NCBI GenBank assembly: GCA_018266845.1
Contig: JAFDZO010000029.1
Location: forward strand, 30,498 to 94,497
Reading direction: 5' to 3'
Length of the DNA stretch: 64,000 nt
DNA from: Bacteroidota bacterium
GTDB lineage: Bacteria > Bacteroidota > Ignavibacteria > Tepidaquicellales > Tepidaquicellaceae
The number at the start of each line of letters is the position of its first letter. Position 1 is the stretch's first letter. Positions 1-9,507 of this stretch are shown piece by piece. The position numbers were made by a program, and so were the translations under genes. The notes beneath the pieces are model-generated. The model worked only from the letters and a program-made list of their open reading frames with translations, ran no database searches and had not been told where the DNA came from.

Positions 1-197
1 AAAACTTACGAGGGGGCGTAAGTTTCGCTATATGATTAAACAGGACTTTACGGCGTTCAGAAAATGAAAATTAAAAAACTGGAAATTTTAAATTCTGTAA
101 ATTTGTAAGGATTATAAAGAATTAATTCTGAATTGAAAAACCTTTCAAATAATACTAACTTGAAATTCATAAAAAATCGAAAAAATATTCTTTAGAT
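1..197. other. Leader region upstream of nuoG with a stem-loop
   Basis: No complete gene is visible here. A nine-base-pair inverted repeat (AAACTTACG at 2-10, CGTAAGTTT at 17-25, six-base loop of mostly G) sits at the very start of the window. One frame is open from base 2 to a TGA at 65-67 and could be the tail of the preceding gene, but it is too short to identify. The rest is AT-rich sequence that presumably contains the ribosome-binding region of nuoG; no clear Shine-Dalgarno is visible before the ATG at 198. Confidence 0.4.
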
Positions 198-1865
198 ATG
201 CCTAAATTAACAATTGATAATCAGGAAATAGAGTTTAAACCGGGACAGACGATAATAGAAGCTGCACGTCAGGCTGCGATTGATATTCCGCACTTTTGCT
301 GGCATCCGGCGTTATCCGTATCGGGCAACTGCCGTATATGTTTAGTTGAAGTTGAAAAAATGCCGAAGCTGGTGATTGCATGCTCAACTCCCGCAGCTGA
401 AGGAATGGTTGTGCACACAAAATCGGAAAAAACCGTTCACGCGCAAAATGCCGTGATGGAATTTTTACTGATAAACCATCCTCTTGATTGTCCTATTTGC
501 GATGAGGCAGGCGAATGCAAATTACAGGATTACGCTTACAAATATTCAGTCGGAACTTCCCGCTATGATGAGCAAAAAAATCACAAAGATAAAAGAGTTT
601 CACTCGGACCCAACGTAATGTTTGACGGAGAGAGATGTATTTCTTGCTCTCGCTGCATAAGATATTGCGCTGAAGTTGTCGGCGAACCTCAGCTGACATT
701 TGTGCAAAGAGGCGAGCATGTTACGATTGAAACATTCCCGGGTAAAGAGCTTGATAATCCGTATTCAATGAATGTGATTGAAATCTGCCCTGTAGGAGCA
801 TTAACTTCTAAAGAATTCAGATTCAAGGCAAGAGTATGGGATATGTCATTTACGGAGACTGTATGTCCGGGCTGCGCAAGAGGATGCAATACAAGAATGG
901 GTGTAAGAAATAATGAAGTGTTGAGAATAGAGCCGAGAGAAAATCTTGATGTAAATCAATACTGGCTCTGCGATTACGGAAGACTTGAGACAATAAAAAA
1001 TCTTACCGATAAAGAATTAAGATTCAGCTCTCCGATGCTGAGAACGGATTCAAGCAATGAGCTGATTTCGGTTGACTGGGATGAAGCAGTTTCTCACGCA
1101 CTCTCTGAACTGAAAAAAGTTAATGCTTCTGAAATTCTTTTTGTAGCTTCTCCGTTCTCTACGCTTGAAGATAATTATGCTTTAAAGAGATTTGCTAAGG
1201 AAGTTTTTGATTCGGAGAACATCTGTTACATACCAAATATAAATGAAAACTTCGGTGATGAAATGCTGAAGAAATCAGATATGACTCCGAACTCAAACGG
1301 CTTAAAGATTCTCGGAATAAACGCTTTCACAGGAGAAACAGTAGAAAAAATTTCAAATGGTTCATATAAAGTAGTTGTATGTATGAACGATGATGTATCA
1401 AGACTACCGGGAGCAAATGAATGGCTCGGAAAAATTTCTTCGATAATTGATATTACATCGATGAAAAATAATACCTCCAATCATTCAAAGGTTATTTTTC
1501 CTCTTTCCACGTATGCAGAAGTTAACGGAACATTTGTAAACTTCCAGAATAAAGTTCAGAGAATAAGACCTGCAGTAACAACGCTTGAGCAGGAAAGACT
1601 GCCGGGAGAGTTTTCAATGTCGCGGCTTGATAAGTTCGGCTCGCACAATGACAGATGGACTCACGGAGCAAGGTTCAATGCAAGACCGGGATGGAAAATA
1701 ATAAGACAGCTTGCTAAAGTTTTCGGTACTCACTTTGAGTTTGAAACTTCAGAAGAAGTATTTATGGAGCTTTCAAATAAAGTTGACGGTATGAATGGCT
1801 ACGATTATGACACAGTTGGAAACGAAGGAGTAGTTATAGGTACAAAACCTCTTGTAACAGCATAA
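198..1865 (+). CDS. nuoG: NADH-quinone oxidoreductase subunit G (short form)
   Basis: Peripheral-arm subunit of respiratory complex I that carries electrons from the NADH site through iron-sulfur clusters. An N-terminal [2Fe-2S] ferredoxin domain shows C34, C45, C48 and C62. The NuoG-type [4Fe-4S] site with a His ligand follows (H93, C97, C100, C106). Then come two ferredoxin-like motifs (C146, C149, C152, C156, with C196) and a fourth set, C222, C225, C229 and C257, matching the N7-type cluster found in some lineages. The rest resembles a reduced molybdopterin-oxidoreductase-type domain. At 555 residues it is shorter than the roughly 670-900 residues of well-known NuoG proteins, and the truncation is in the C-terminal domain. 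A terminator follows directly, so it is the last gene of its transcript; other nuo genes must lie upstream of the window or elsewhere. Confidence 0.9.
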   Translation: MPKLTIDNQEIEFKPGQTIIEAARQAAIDIPHFCWHPALSVSGNCRICLVEVEKMPKLVIACSTPAAEGMVVHTKSEKTVHAQNAVMEFLLINHPLDCPICDEAGECKLQDYAYKYSVGTSRYDEQKNHKDKRVSLGPNVMFDGERCISCSRCIRYCAEVVGEPQLTFVQRGEHVTIETFPGKELDNPYSMNVIEICPVGALTSKEFRFKARVWDMSFTETVCPGCARGCNTRMGVRNNEVLRIEPRENLDVNQYWLCDYGRLETIKNLTDKELRFSSPMLRTDSSNELISVDWDEAVSHALSELKKVNASEILFVASPFSTLEDNYALKRFAKEVFDSENICYIPNINENFGDEMLKKSDMTPNSNGLKILGINAFTGETVEKISNGSYKVVVCMNDDVSRLPGANEWLGKISSIIDITSMKNNTSNHSKVIFPLSTYAEVNGTFVNFQNKVQRIRPAVTTLEQERLPGEFSMSRLDKFGSHNDRWTHGARFNARPGWKIIRQLAKVFGTHFEFETSEEVFMELSNKVDGMNGYDYDTVGNEGVVIGTKPLVTA

Positions 1866-1883
1866 AAAAATTCTTATACAAAT

Positions 1884-1915
1884 AAAAAAGGCGGAGATTT
1901 TTTCCCCGCCTTTTT
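1884..1915. terminator. Bidirectional intrinsic terminator between nuoG and the M3 peptidase
   Basis: A-rich flank, GGCGG at 1890-1894, a loop, CCGCC at 1906-1910 and a T run to 1915. The A and T runs on both sides let it serve the convergent genes nuoG (plus) and the M3 peptidase (minus). Confidence 0.85.
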
Positions 1916-1938
1916 CAACTCTCGTTAGTAAAGTCTAA

Positions 1939-3645
1939 TTATAGAAGCTCATCATCCGTATCATCAAGATAAGATACAATCGGTTTTATTGCTTTTTTCA
2001 CAGTATCTTTCTTGAAGGGTGAATCCAGCTTTGCAATTTTCAACAAGTCAAGAAACGAACGGCTTCCTCCGGCTTTACATAGCTCAATATAATCTTTTAG
2101 CGCTTCAGTATTTTCCTTCTTAGATGAAGCATTCATTTTTTTCCAGAATTGAAAAGCGCAAACCTGCGCTAATCCGTAATCTATATAGTAAAACGGCTTT
2201 TCATAAATATGTCTTTGCTGCTGCCAGTATCCGCCTTCTTCAAGAAACGAGTTATCATCATAATTTTTTAAGGGCAGGTATTTGTGTTCAATCTCTCTCC
2301 ATTTTTTCTTTCTCTCGGATGGGGCTGCATCAGGGTTTTCATAAACCCAGTGCTGAAACTCATCAACCGAAACGCAATATGGAAGAAACTCAAGAGCTCT
2401 CACAAGATGGAAATATTTAAACTTCCCGGTGTCTTCTTCAAAAAATAAATTCATCCAGTCCCATGTAATAAACTCCATGCTCATTGAATGAATTTCACAG
2501 GCTTCGAGAGTCGGATGTAAATATTCTGAGATTTCAAAATCTTTGCTGCAAAATGCCTGAAATGCGTGTCCGGCTTCATGAGTGAGAACTCTTATATCAT
2601 CCTCAGTTCCGTTAAAATTTGAAAAGATAAACGGGCTTGAAAACAATTTTAAAAAGGTGCAATATCCTCCAACAGCCTTATTCTTTTTGTTTTCCAAATC
2701 CATCAGTTCGGAAACATACATTTGCTCAAAAAATTCTCCAGTTTCTTCAGAAAGCTCTTTGTACATCTTGAGAGTATTCTTTATTATTTCCTCTGTATTT
2801 CCTCTTGGCTTTGCATTTCCTGTAGGGAAGTGAATTCCTTCATCATAGTAGTACAGATTATCAAGCCCTAATCTTTTTTGCTGCTTTTCTCTCAGCTTCT
2901 TTGTTATAGGGACAATTGTTTCAAGAATTTGCTTCCTAAAAGCGGCTACGTCGTCCGCATTATAATCTGTTCTTTTTAAGCCATAATAGGCAAGCTCAAT
3001 GTAATTTTTGTATCCCAGCTTCTTCGCCATTTTATCGCGGGTCTTTACCAATTCATCAAAAATTCTGTCAAACTCCTTTTCATTCTTTTTAAAATAGCTC
3101 CATTTTGATTCAGAAGCTTTTTTTCTCACCTCTCTATCCGGCGAGGTTGTATAAGGACCAAATCCTGAAAGATTAAGCTCTTTGCCGTCAAACATTATTT
3201 TTGCCGCCGCCATGAGCTGCTTATACTCTACGGTTAATTCATTCGTTTTAATTATCTCGTTTTCTATTTCAGGGTTGAAGGTCTTGACTGAAACTTCAGC
3301 AAGATTAAACAAATGCTTTCCTATTTTATCTTCAAGTTTTTTTCTGAACTTGGAATTTATCAAAGTCCTGTAAAAACGGGTGTCATAATCTTTTATCAAA
3401 GGCGCAATTGAGTCAAGGAATTTTTTTTCCTGAAAATAAAAATCATCTGCTGTGTTTATCGTATATCTTACATTGGCAAGCCGTCCCATTGTATCGAATT
3501 CATCCCGTAAAATGTTTATTTCATGTATTGCTTCAACCTGAGCTTCATAATTCATCGCATTTTCAAGCTTTACAAGCTGGTTTTCAAAATGCTCTTTATA
3601 TTTTTCTATGTCAGGTCTTTGGTAAGGGAAATCTTTAAATTTCAT
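1939..3645 (-). CDS. M3 family oligoendopeptidase (PepF-like)
   Basis: Zinc metallopeptidase expected to cut oligopeptides in the cytoplasm. The M3 signature HEAGH lies at residues 356-360, and the downstream E384 (in EACEIHS) is the likely third zinc ligand. Length is 568 residues, normal for PepF-type M3 enzymes, and there is no signal peptide. The start is supported by AGAGGA about 12 bases upstream. It lies 21 bases after the M29 aminopeptidase stop on the same strand, so the two probably form a peptide-degradation operon. A close paralogue with the same N-terminal pattern (MKF.DF.Y.RPD) is at 45155-46849. Substrate specificity cannot be read from the sequence. Confidence 0.9.
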   Translation of the reverse strand: MKFKDFPYQRPDIEKYKEHFENQLVKLENAMNYEAQVEAIHEINILRDEFDTMGRLANVRYTINTADDFYFQEKKFLDSIAPLIKDYDTRFYRTLINSKFRKKLEDKIGKHLFNLAEVSVKTFNPEIENEIIKTNELTVEYKQLMAAAKIMFDGKELNLSGFGPYTTSPDREVRKKASESKWSYFKKNEKEFDRIFDELVKTRDKMAKKLGYKNYIELAYYGLKRTDYNADDVAAFRKQILETIVPITKKLREKQQKRLGLDNLYYYDEGIHFPTGNAKPRGNTEEIIKNTLKMYKELSEETGEFFEQMYVSELMDLENKKNKAVGGYCTFLKLFSSPFIFSNFNGTEDDIRVLTHEAGHAFQAFCSKDFEISEYLHPTLEACEIHSMSMEFITWDWMNLFFEEDTGKFKYFHLVRALEFLPYCVSVDEFQHWVYENPDAAPSERKKKWREIEHKYLPLKNYDDNSFLEEGGYWQQQRHIYEKPFYYIDYGLAQVCAFQFWKKMNASSKKENTEALKDYIELCKAGGSRSFLDLLKIAKLDSPFKKDTVKKAIKPIVSYLDDTDDELL

Positions 3646-3666
3646 AGCTGTAATAATCCTCTGCGT

Positions 3667-5706
3667 TTAGTTTAATAGTGCTTGATTTAATTCTTCAGTG
3701 CCCGGAACTACAAAAATACCGTCTTTTATAATGTAATCTTTTGTGCCGTCTTTTTTTACTGAAGCTATATATTCAATGCTTTCATAGGGTAAAGTCATAT
3801 CTGTGTGAACATTTGTGTAAGCCTGCATAATATCCTGCTTTCTCAATATGGATTTCTCGTTATCTTTTGCTATCATTTCCTTATGGTCTATCACATTGTA
3901 AATTCTATGGTCTTCCTGCCACATAAAACAAGTATCTCCAATGGCAAAATGAGGTCCCATCTTCTCTATGATTAGAATAGGGAGAATATTTATTATGTCA
4001 AACTCTTTTGCAAGTTTGTATGCAGCGGTGTTGGTTCCTATTGCAAACTCTCCTAATGGCAGAGTTTTATGCGGAAATAATAAATTTTCCTCTACAAATT
4101 TTTTATTTTCCTCATTGTTGCCAAAGTTTGTGCAGCTGTATTCTTCTATAAAGCCGTCTTTAAATCTCAATCTCAGGTTTTCAAACTTCAAACTTCGTAA
4201 AAAGATTTCTTCAAAGTGAAGTATTCCATCGGTACCTTTCAAAACGGGGGAAGTAAATACTTCCCCAACAGGTATATTTTTATCAGCCCCTATATTTAAA
4301 AAGTTCGTTTCTTCTTCGGGGTTTTTAAGTTCGTGCATGCTTACTCTTATAAGAGTTTCGTTTTTATCTTTGCCTTTTACCTCAACATACACTGCCTTAT
4401 CAAGGACATCTATAATATTTTTCTGAATACTTTCATGGTGGTCAGTATCCATCATATTTATTTCAACAATTCCGTCAAAGATTTTTTCAAAATCATCTCC
4501 AATTTCGGGCGAAGGCAGTGAAACGGCTGTAAAGCTGGTTTCGTTTGAGCGGACGAATTTATCCATATTCGCGCGGAAGTTTGTTACAAACTTTCTGTAA
4601 AGCTTTGTCTGTTCTGGGCTTAGTTTTATTGTAGATTCCTTGTTTACCGGAGCAAATGGTTTCTCGCCAAACCTGTCGAACATAATTATTCCGCTGTATC
4701 CGCTTAAAAGTTCTTTCTCGCTTTCAAGGGCTTTCTCATTTGCCTTGTCCATATTTTCAACAAACTCCTCTGTTAAGTACAGAGCAATATCAAATCTGTG
4801 GTCGTATCTATATTGTTTGTTGGATGAGGTTGTCTGGATGTTTGCCAGCAGAGCCGTAAGGTTGTTTCTTTCCAGTTCTTTTATTATTTCAAAGGAAAGA
4901 CGCTCCATTCCGATATTGGAAACATAACTTACGGTTTTCTTGTTAGTCAAATCTTTTTGCTCTAATTCAAACCCGCGGATATATGCCTTCACAATAGATT
5001 TTGCCTGCGCTTTTATTTTTTCATCAGGATAATCAGCCAGATACTTTGCGGTTTTTATTTCATTTTCGGTAATGTGTTTTCCGTATCTGAACAAATATCT
5101 CAAATCATTAAAATCAGTTTTCAAGTAAATATCGCGCAGCGGGTTCATTTCGGGATTATAATCCTGATTTATTGTAAATCTAAATGACTCCACCTTATTT
5201 TCGCGTTCGGGCGCTGTCATTGCACCATAGAGTTCTTCGTAGGTAAAATCGTTTTTTAATATTATTTCGGAGGCATTTACAAAGTAGTTATTGTACTTAT
5301 TGAGGTGCAGGATTCTGTGCTCAAAAGCATACTCGATGTAGAGCTTAAAATAAGTAGTAAAGAATGTAATGAGTTTCCCGGTTTTCTCTCCAAAAATTTT
5401 AACAGCAAAATCAGGATTAACGTAGCTGGAAGAATAGTTTTTTTCGTGAAGGTCTGAATACAAATCTTTGTTTATCTCATAAAGCTGTTCAAAACTTTTC
5501 GATGTAAAATAATTTTCATCTCTCAAATCAGCTTCAAGTTTAGCTGTTTTCAAAATCCATCCGCTTATTCTATTTACATAAGCTTCAAATTCATTTTTCG
5601 CTTCAGCTGTTCTTGAGTTTAGCCCTGAGATTTTTTCAAGCGTCTCACTATATTCTGTTTTTACTTCCTCTGTCTTTTTTATATATTCTTCTTTATATGA
5701 TGCCAT
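3667..5706 (-). CDS. M29 family aminopeptidase with a long N-terminal extension
   Basis: The C-terminal half carries M29 (thermophilic aminopeptidase) features: GEVFTSP, FKDGFIEEY, a LGEFAIGTN segment, and the metal-binding region around EKMGPHFAIGDT followed by a D/H-rich tail. M29 enzymes are two-metal exopeptidases, usually about 410 residues. This one has 679, because some 340 residues rich in charged helices precede the peptidase domain; I do not recognise a domain there. No signal peptide is seen, so it should act in the cytoplasm. It is the upstream partner of the M3 oligoendopeptidase (21-base gap): one enzyme would cut oligopeptides and the other remove N-terminal residues. The family call is firm for the C-terminal half only. 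Confidence 0.8.
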   Translation of the reverse strand: MASYKEEYIKKTEEVKTEYSETLEKISGLNSRTAEAKNEFEAYVNRISGWILKTAKLEADLRDENYFTSKSFEQLYEINKDLYSDLHEKNYSSSYVNPDFAVKIFGEKTGKLITFFTTYFKLYIEYAFEHRILHLNKYNNYFVNASEIILKNDFTYEELYGAMTAPERENKVESFRFTINQDYNPEMNPLRDIYLKTDFNDLRYLFRYGKHITENEIKTAKYLADYPDEKIKAQAKSIVKAYIRGFELEQKDLTNKKTVSYVSNIGMERLSFEIIKELERNNLTALLANIQTTSSNKQYRYDHRFDIALYLTEEFVENMDKANEKALESEKELLSGYSGIIMFDRFGEKPFAPVNKESTIKLSPEQTKLYRKFVTNFRANMDKFVRSNETSFTAVSLPSPEIGDDFEKIFDGIVEINMMDTDHHESIQKNIIDVLDKAVYVEVKGKDKNETLIRVSMHELKNPEEETNFLNIGADKNIPVGEVFTSPVLKGTDGILHFEEIFLRSLKFENLRLRFKDGFIEEYSCTNFGNNEENKKFVEENLLFPHKTLPLGEFAIGTNTAAYKLAKEFDIINILPILIIEKMGPHFAIGDTCFMWQEDHRIYNVIDHKEMIAKDNEKSILRKQDIMQAYTNVHTDMTLPYESIEYIASVKKDGTKDYIIKDGIFVVPGTEELNQALLN

Positions 5707-5757
5707 AAAAATTGTTCTTTATATAATTTACTGTTCAAAAATGTTTTTTGTTTCGTT

Positions 5758-7602
5758 TTATTGCGCCCCTGAAAATGCTTTTCCTCTTAATGTATGCCGC
5801 TTTTGCGCAGATAAAATAATTTTCCTTAATCTTATGTTTTGAGGGGTAACCTCTATAATTTCATCGTCCTGAATGAACTCAATAGCTTTTTCAAGAGACA
5901 TAGGCATTACCGGAGTTAATATAATCCCCTCATCTTTTCCCGAGGCTCTCATATTTGTAAGCTTCTTTCCCTTCGTGGGGTTCACATCTAAATCATTATC
6001 CCTGTTATGTTCACCAACAATCATACCTTCATAAACTTTAGCATTAGGCACTACAAATAATATTCCGCGCGGTTCAAGATTGTAAAGTGAGTATGACAAC
6101 GCTTCACCTTCTCTATCAGATACAAGCGAGCCGGTTAATCTTGTCGGGAAATCTCCCCTATATTCTTCGTAACCTTGCAGGTATGAATTCATCAATCCTG
6201 TTCCTTTTGTATCGGTCAAAAATTCATTTCTATATCCGATAAGTGAACGCGAGGGAATGGAGAACTCTATTCTTACCCTTCCCGTTCCGTGATTAACAAG
6301 ATTTATCATTCTTCCTTTTTTCCGGGAAAGTTTTTCGGAAATCACTCCTATAAATTCTTCATCGCAGTCAATAAATAAATGCTCAATCGGCTCAAGTGTT
6401 TTACCGGCTTTTTTTCTGTAAATAACCTGAGGTCTGCCCACGCTTAATTCATACCCCTCTCTTCTCATTGTTTCAATAAGGATAACCATCTGAAACTCGC
6501 CCCTGCCCTTAACAATGAAATTTTCGCCATCAGGTGAGTCTTCTACTTTCAAAGCTACATTTCTCAATGTTTCTTTTTCTAAACGCTCTCTTATTTTATT
6601 TCCCTGAACGATTTTTCCTTCTCTTCCTGAAAGCGGAGATGTGTTAATTCCGAACATCATGGAAATTGTCGGCTCATCAATTGCAATTCTCTTCAGCGCC
6701 TTGGGATTTTCTTTTGTACAGATGGTATCACCGATATGAACATCTTCTATGCCGGAGATAATAATAATATCACCCGGCTGCGCATTCTGTATCTCGCCAT
6801 ATTTAATTCCCTCGTACGCCTGAATTTTTGTAACGCGCAAATTTTTCGTTTCGTTAGCTTCATTTATACATACAAGCTCTTCATTGCTCTTCACGTTCCC
6901 GTTAACAACTTTTCCGATAGCTAATCTTCCGAGAAAATCAGAATAGCTTAAATCAGCAACAAGCATCTGGAACGGCTCCGCTTCATCATACACCGGTCCA
7001 GGTATTTCGTTCAAAATTGTTTCAAATAGCACAGATAAATCTTTTCCTCTCTCTTCTTCTAAAGTCTTCTGCGCAATTCCTTCTCTTCCGATAGCATACA
7101 AAACAGGAAACTCAATCTGCTCTTCTGTTGCATCGAGGTCAATAAATAAATCATACACTTCATTCAGCACTTCCTGCGGACGCGCATCTTTTCTATCAAT
7201 CTTATTTACAACGACAATAATTTTTAAGCCATTTTCCAATGCTTTCTTTAATACAAATCGAGTTTGTGGAAGTGGACCTTCTGAAGCATCAACTAAAAGC
7301 ACAACTCCGTCAACCATCATTAATGCTCTTTCAACTTCCCCGCCGAAATCAGCGTGTCCCGGTGTATCTAAAATATTTATTTTGGTATCTCCCCATTTTA
7401 CAGAGCAGTTCTTTGCGGCGATAGTAATTCCTCTTTCGCGCTCAAGGTCCATGCTATCCATTACTCTGTCTTTTACTTCCTGATTTTCACGGAATAATCC
7501 GCTCTGCCTGAACATATGGTCAACAAGTGTCGTTTTGCCGTGGTCAACGTGAGCTATAATAGCAATATTTCTAAGATTCTTATTTTGTGTAAGGTTTTTC
7601 AT
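5758..7602 (-). CDS. typA: Translational GTPase TypA/BipA
   Basis: Ribosome-associated GTPase of the EF-G superfamily, known in other bacteria for roles in 50S assembly, stress and low-temperature growth. The G domain is at the N terminus with AHVDHGKT (G1), RGITI (G2), DTPGHADF (G3) and NKID (G4), followed by EF-Tu-like domain 2 and the TypA-specific C-terminal domain. I place the start at the ATG ending at 7602 (614 residues, normal for the family). A frame 17 codons longer begins with TTG at 7653 and adds residues that TypA proteins do not have. It is transcribed alone on the minus strand, just upstream of the M29 peptidase, and no terminator separates them. Confidence 0.95.
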   Translation of the reverse strand: MKNLTQNKNLRNIAIIAHVDHGKTTLVDHMFRQSGLFRENQEVKDRVMDSMDLERERGITIAAKNCSVKWGDTKINILDTPGHADFGGEVERALMMVDGVVLLVDASEGPLPQTRFVLKKALENGLKIIVVVNKIDRKDARPQEVLNEVYDLFIDLDATEEQIEFPVLYAIGREGIAQKTLEEERGKDLSVLFETILNEIPGPVYDEAEPFQMLVADLSYSDFLGRLAIGKVVNGNVKSNEELVCINEANETKNLRVTKIQAYEGIKYGEIQNAQPGDIIIISGIEDVHIGDTICTKENPKALKRIAIDEPTISMMFGINTSPLSGREGKIVQGNKIRERLEKETLRNVALKVEDSPDGENFIVKGRGEFQMVILIETMRREGYELSVGRPQVIYRKKAGKTLEPIEHLFIDCDEEFIGVISEKLSRKKGRMINLVNHGTGRVRIEFSIPSRSLIGYRNEFLTDTKGTGLMNSYLQGYEEYRGDFPTRLTGSLVSDREGEALSYSLYNLEPRGILFVVPNAKVYEGMIVGEHNRDNDLDVNPTKGKKLTNMRASGKDEGIILTPVMPMSLEKAIEFIQDDEIIEVTPQNIRLRKIILSAQKRHTLRGKAFSGAQ

Positions 7603-7903
7603 TTGTTGGTTTAATTTGTCTGATTGTATTCGCAATGTTCCCGGAATATCCAACTTTACAAAACGCGGTATGTAAGCGGTATTAAAAAGGGGAAAACAGA
7701 ATTTACTTAATTTACCTATGAACTTAAATGTAAAATATTCTCCTTTCTTTGCGAAATAAGAATATTATAGAAACAGTTTTCCTTTCCTTCTGTTGAAGTA
7801 TTGTGTTTTCCGTTTTTTGGATTAAAACTAAATTTAAAAATGAGTAAATTACACTTACCCTGTCGGGTGTGCCTGACAGGGTTTTTGTTTATTAATAAAG
7901 ACA
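7603..7903. other. Divergent intergenic region between typA and prfC
   Basis: About 300 AT-rich bases hold the promoters of two divergently transcribed translation GTPases. The only clear structure is the terminator-like hairpin just before prfC, listed separately. A 62-codon minus-strand frame here shows no recognisable protein and runs through that hairpin, so I do not call it. A short plus-strand frame beginning with ATG at 7840 runs through the hairpin into prfC in another frame; it could be a leader peptide but nothing proves it. Confidence 0.5.
7857..7889 (+). terminator. Terminator-like hairpin in the leader of prfC
   Basis: ACCCTGTCGGG at 7857-7867 pairs with CCTGACAGGGT at 7872-7882 (eleven pairs, one of them G-U) around a four-base loop, and is followed by TTTTGTTT. 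The orientation fits a plus-strand intrinsic terminator, but no plus-strand gene lies upstream. It ends about 20 bases before the prfC start, so it could be an attenuator. Confidence 0.55.
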
Positions 7904-9496
7904 ATGGGATTACAAGAAGAAATCAAAAAACGCAGAACGTTCGCAATTATATCTCACCCTGACGCAGGAAAAACCACTCTTACGGAAAAGCTGCTTTTAT
8001 TCGGCGGAGCCATTCAGACAGCAGGAGCGGTGAAATCAAACAAGATAAAAAAGACAGCTACATCAGACTTTATGGAAATCGAAAAGCAGAGGGGCATTTC
8101 CGTTGCAACGTCGGTGATGACGTTTGAGTATAAAGGATTAATTATAAATCTGCTCGACACTCCGGGACACAAAGATTTTGCCGAAGATACTTACAGGACT
8201 TTAACTGCCGTGGACAGCGTAATAGTCGTTGTTGACAGCGTGAAAGGTGTTGAGGAGCAGACAGAGAAGCTGATGGAAGTCTGCCGTATGAGAAATACGC
8301 CTGTTATAATTTTTGTGAATAAATTAGACCGTGAAGGACGAGACCCGTTCGAGTTATTGGACGAGCTTGAGAAAAAATTAAGTATTCATGTAAGACCGCT
8401 TAGTTTTCCTATAGGGAAAGGTTCACTCTTCAAAGGAGTTTATAATTTATATGAGAACAGATTAGATTTATTTAAGCCAAACAAAACAGAAAAAGAAACC
8501 GATGTAATTGAAATGCAGGGACTGAATGACCCTCAGCTTGATACATATCTCGGAAGCGACGCAGAAAGATTAAGACATGATGTTGAAATGATTGAAGGTG
8601 TTTATCATGAATTTGATAAGCAGCAATATCTTGAAGGGCATCTGGCTCCCGTATTTTTTGGAAGCGCCGTGAATAATTTCGGCGTACAGGAATTGCTGGA
8701 CGGATTTATAGATATTTCTCCTGAACCAAAGGGAAGAGAAGCAGATGCAAGGGAAGTAAAGTCGGATGAATCGAAGTTCAGCGGATTTGTGTTTAAGATA
8801 CACGCTAATATTGACCCCCGCCATAGGGATAGATTAGCATTCCTGCGAATTTGCTCGGGTAAGTTTGAAAGAAATAAATTTTTTCACCATGTAAGGCTTG
8901 ATAAAGATTTACGATTTGCAACTCCGTATTCTTTTTTGGCATCGGCAAAAAGTATTGTTGATGAGGCATATCCCGGAGACGTGGTTGGATTGTATGATAC
9001 GGGGAATTTTAAGATAGGCGATACATTAACCGAAGGAGAGAATTTTAATTTTAAAGGAATACCAAGCTTCTCGCCTGAGATTTTTAAAGAGCTGAGAAAC
9101 ACAGACCCGATGAAATCGAAGCAGCTTGATAAAGGAATTCAGCAATTGACAGAAGAAGGTGTTGCGCAGTTGTTTACGCAGGATGACGGCAAGAGAAAAA
9201 TTGTCGGTACGGTGGGGGAGCTGCAATTTGATGTGATTCAGTATAGGTTATTAAATGAATACGGCGCATCATGCCGGTTTGAACATCTGAATTATTATAA
9301 AGCATTATGGATTACAGCCGATGATGAAAATAAACTGGCGGAGTTCATAAAATACAAAAATAATATTGCGAAGGATAAAGATGGGCATTTAGTTTATTTT
9401 GCGGATTCCGAGTGGGTTTTGAAGCTGACGATGGAAAGAAATCCTGATATAAAATTTTATTTCAATTCTGAGTTTAAACTGGAATCAGCGCAATAG
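7904..9496 (+). CDS. prfC: Peptide chain release factor 3
   Basis: GTPase that recycles release factors 1 and 2 from the ribosome after termination. The N terminus is typical RF3: [20 protein letters not shown], with the P-loop [13 protein letters not shown] as switch I, DTPGHKDF as G3 and [10 protein letters not shown] as G4. Length is 530 residues, as expected (about 525-530). The ATG at 7904 has no strong Shine-Dalgarno. The gene is headed by a terminator-like hairpin and followed after 11 bases by an alpha/beta hydrolase on the same strand. Confidence 0.95.
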   Translation: MGLQEEIKKRRTFAIISHPDAGKTTLTEKLLLFGGAIQTAGAVKSNKIKKTATSDFMEIEKQRGISVATSVMTFEYKGLIINLLDTPGHKDFAEDTYRTLTAVDSVIVVVDSVKGVEEQTEKLMEVCRMRNTPVIIFVNKLDREGRDPFELLDELEKKLSIHVRPLSFPIGKGSLFKGVYNLYENRLDLFKPNKTEKETDVIEMQGLNDPQLDTYLGSDAERLRHDVEMIEGVYHEFDKQQYLEGHLAPVFFGSAVNNFGVQELLDGFIDISPEPKGREADAREVKSDESKFSGFVFKIHANIDPRHRDRLAFLRICSGKFERNKFFHHVRLDKDLRFATPYSFLASAKSIVDEAYPGDVVGLYDTGNFKIGDTLTEGENFNFKGIPSFSPEIFKELRNTDPMKSKQLDKGIQQLTEEGVAQLFTQDDGKRKIVGTVGELQFDVIQYRLLNEYGASCRFEHLNYYKALWITADDENKLAEFIKYKNNIAKDKDGHLVYFADSEWVLKLTMERNPDIKFYFNSEFKLESAQ

Positions 9497-9507
9497 AAAT
9501 TTGAATA

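Noticed and set aside
7603..7653. N-terminal extension of TypA by 17 residues
   Set aside because: The longer frame starts at TTG and adds residues not found in TypA proteins; the ATG at 7602 gives the standard N terminus.
7716..7904. A 62-codon minus-strand frame between typA and prfC
   Set aside because: No recognisable protein, runs through a terminator-like hairpin, and lies in the divergent promoter region.
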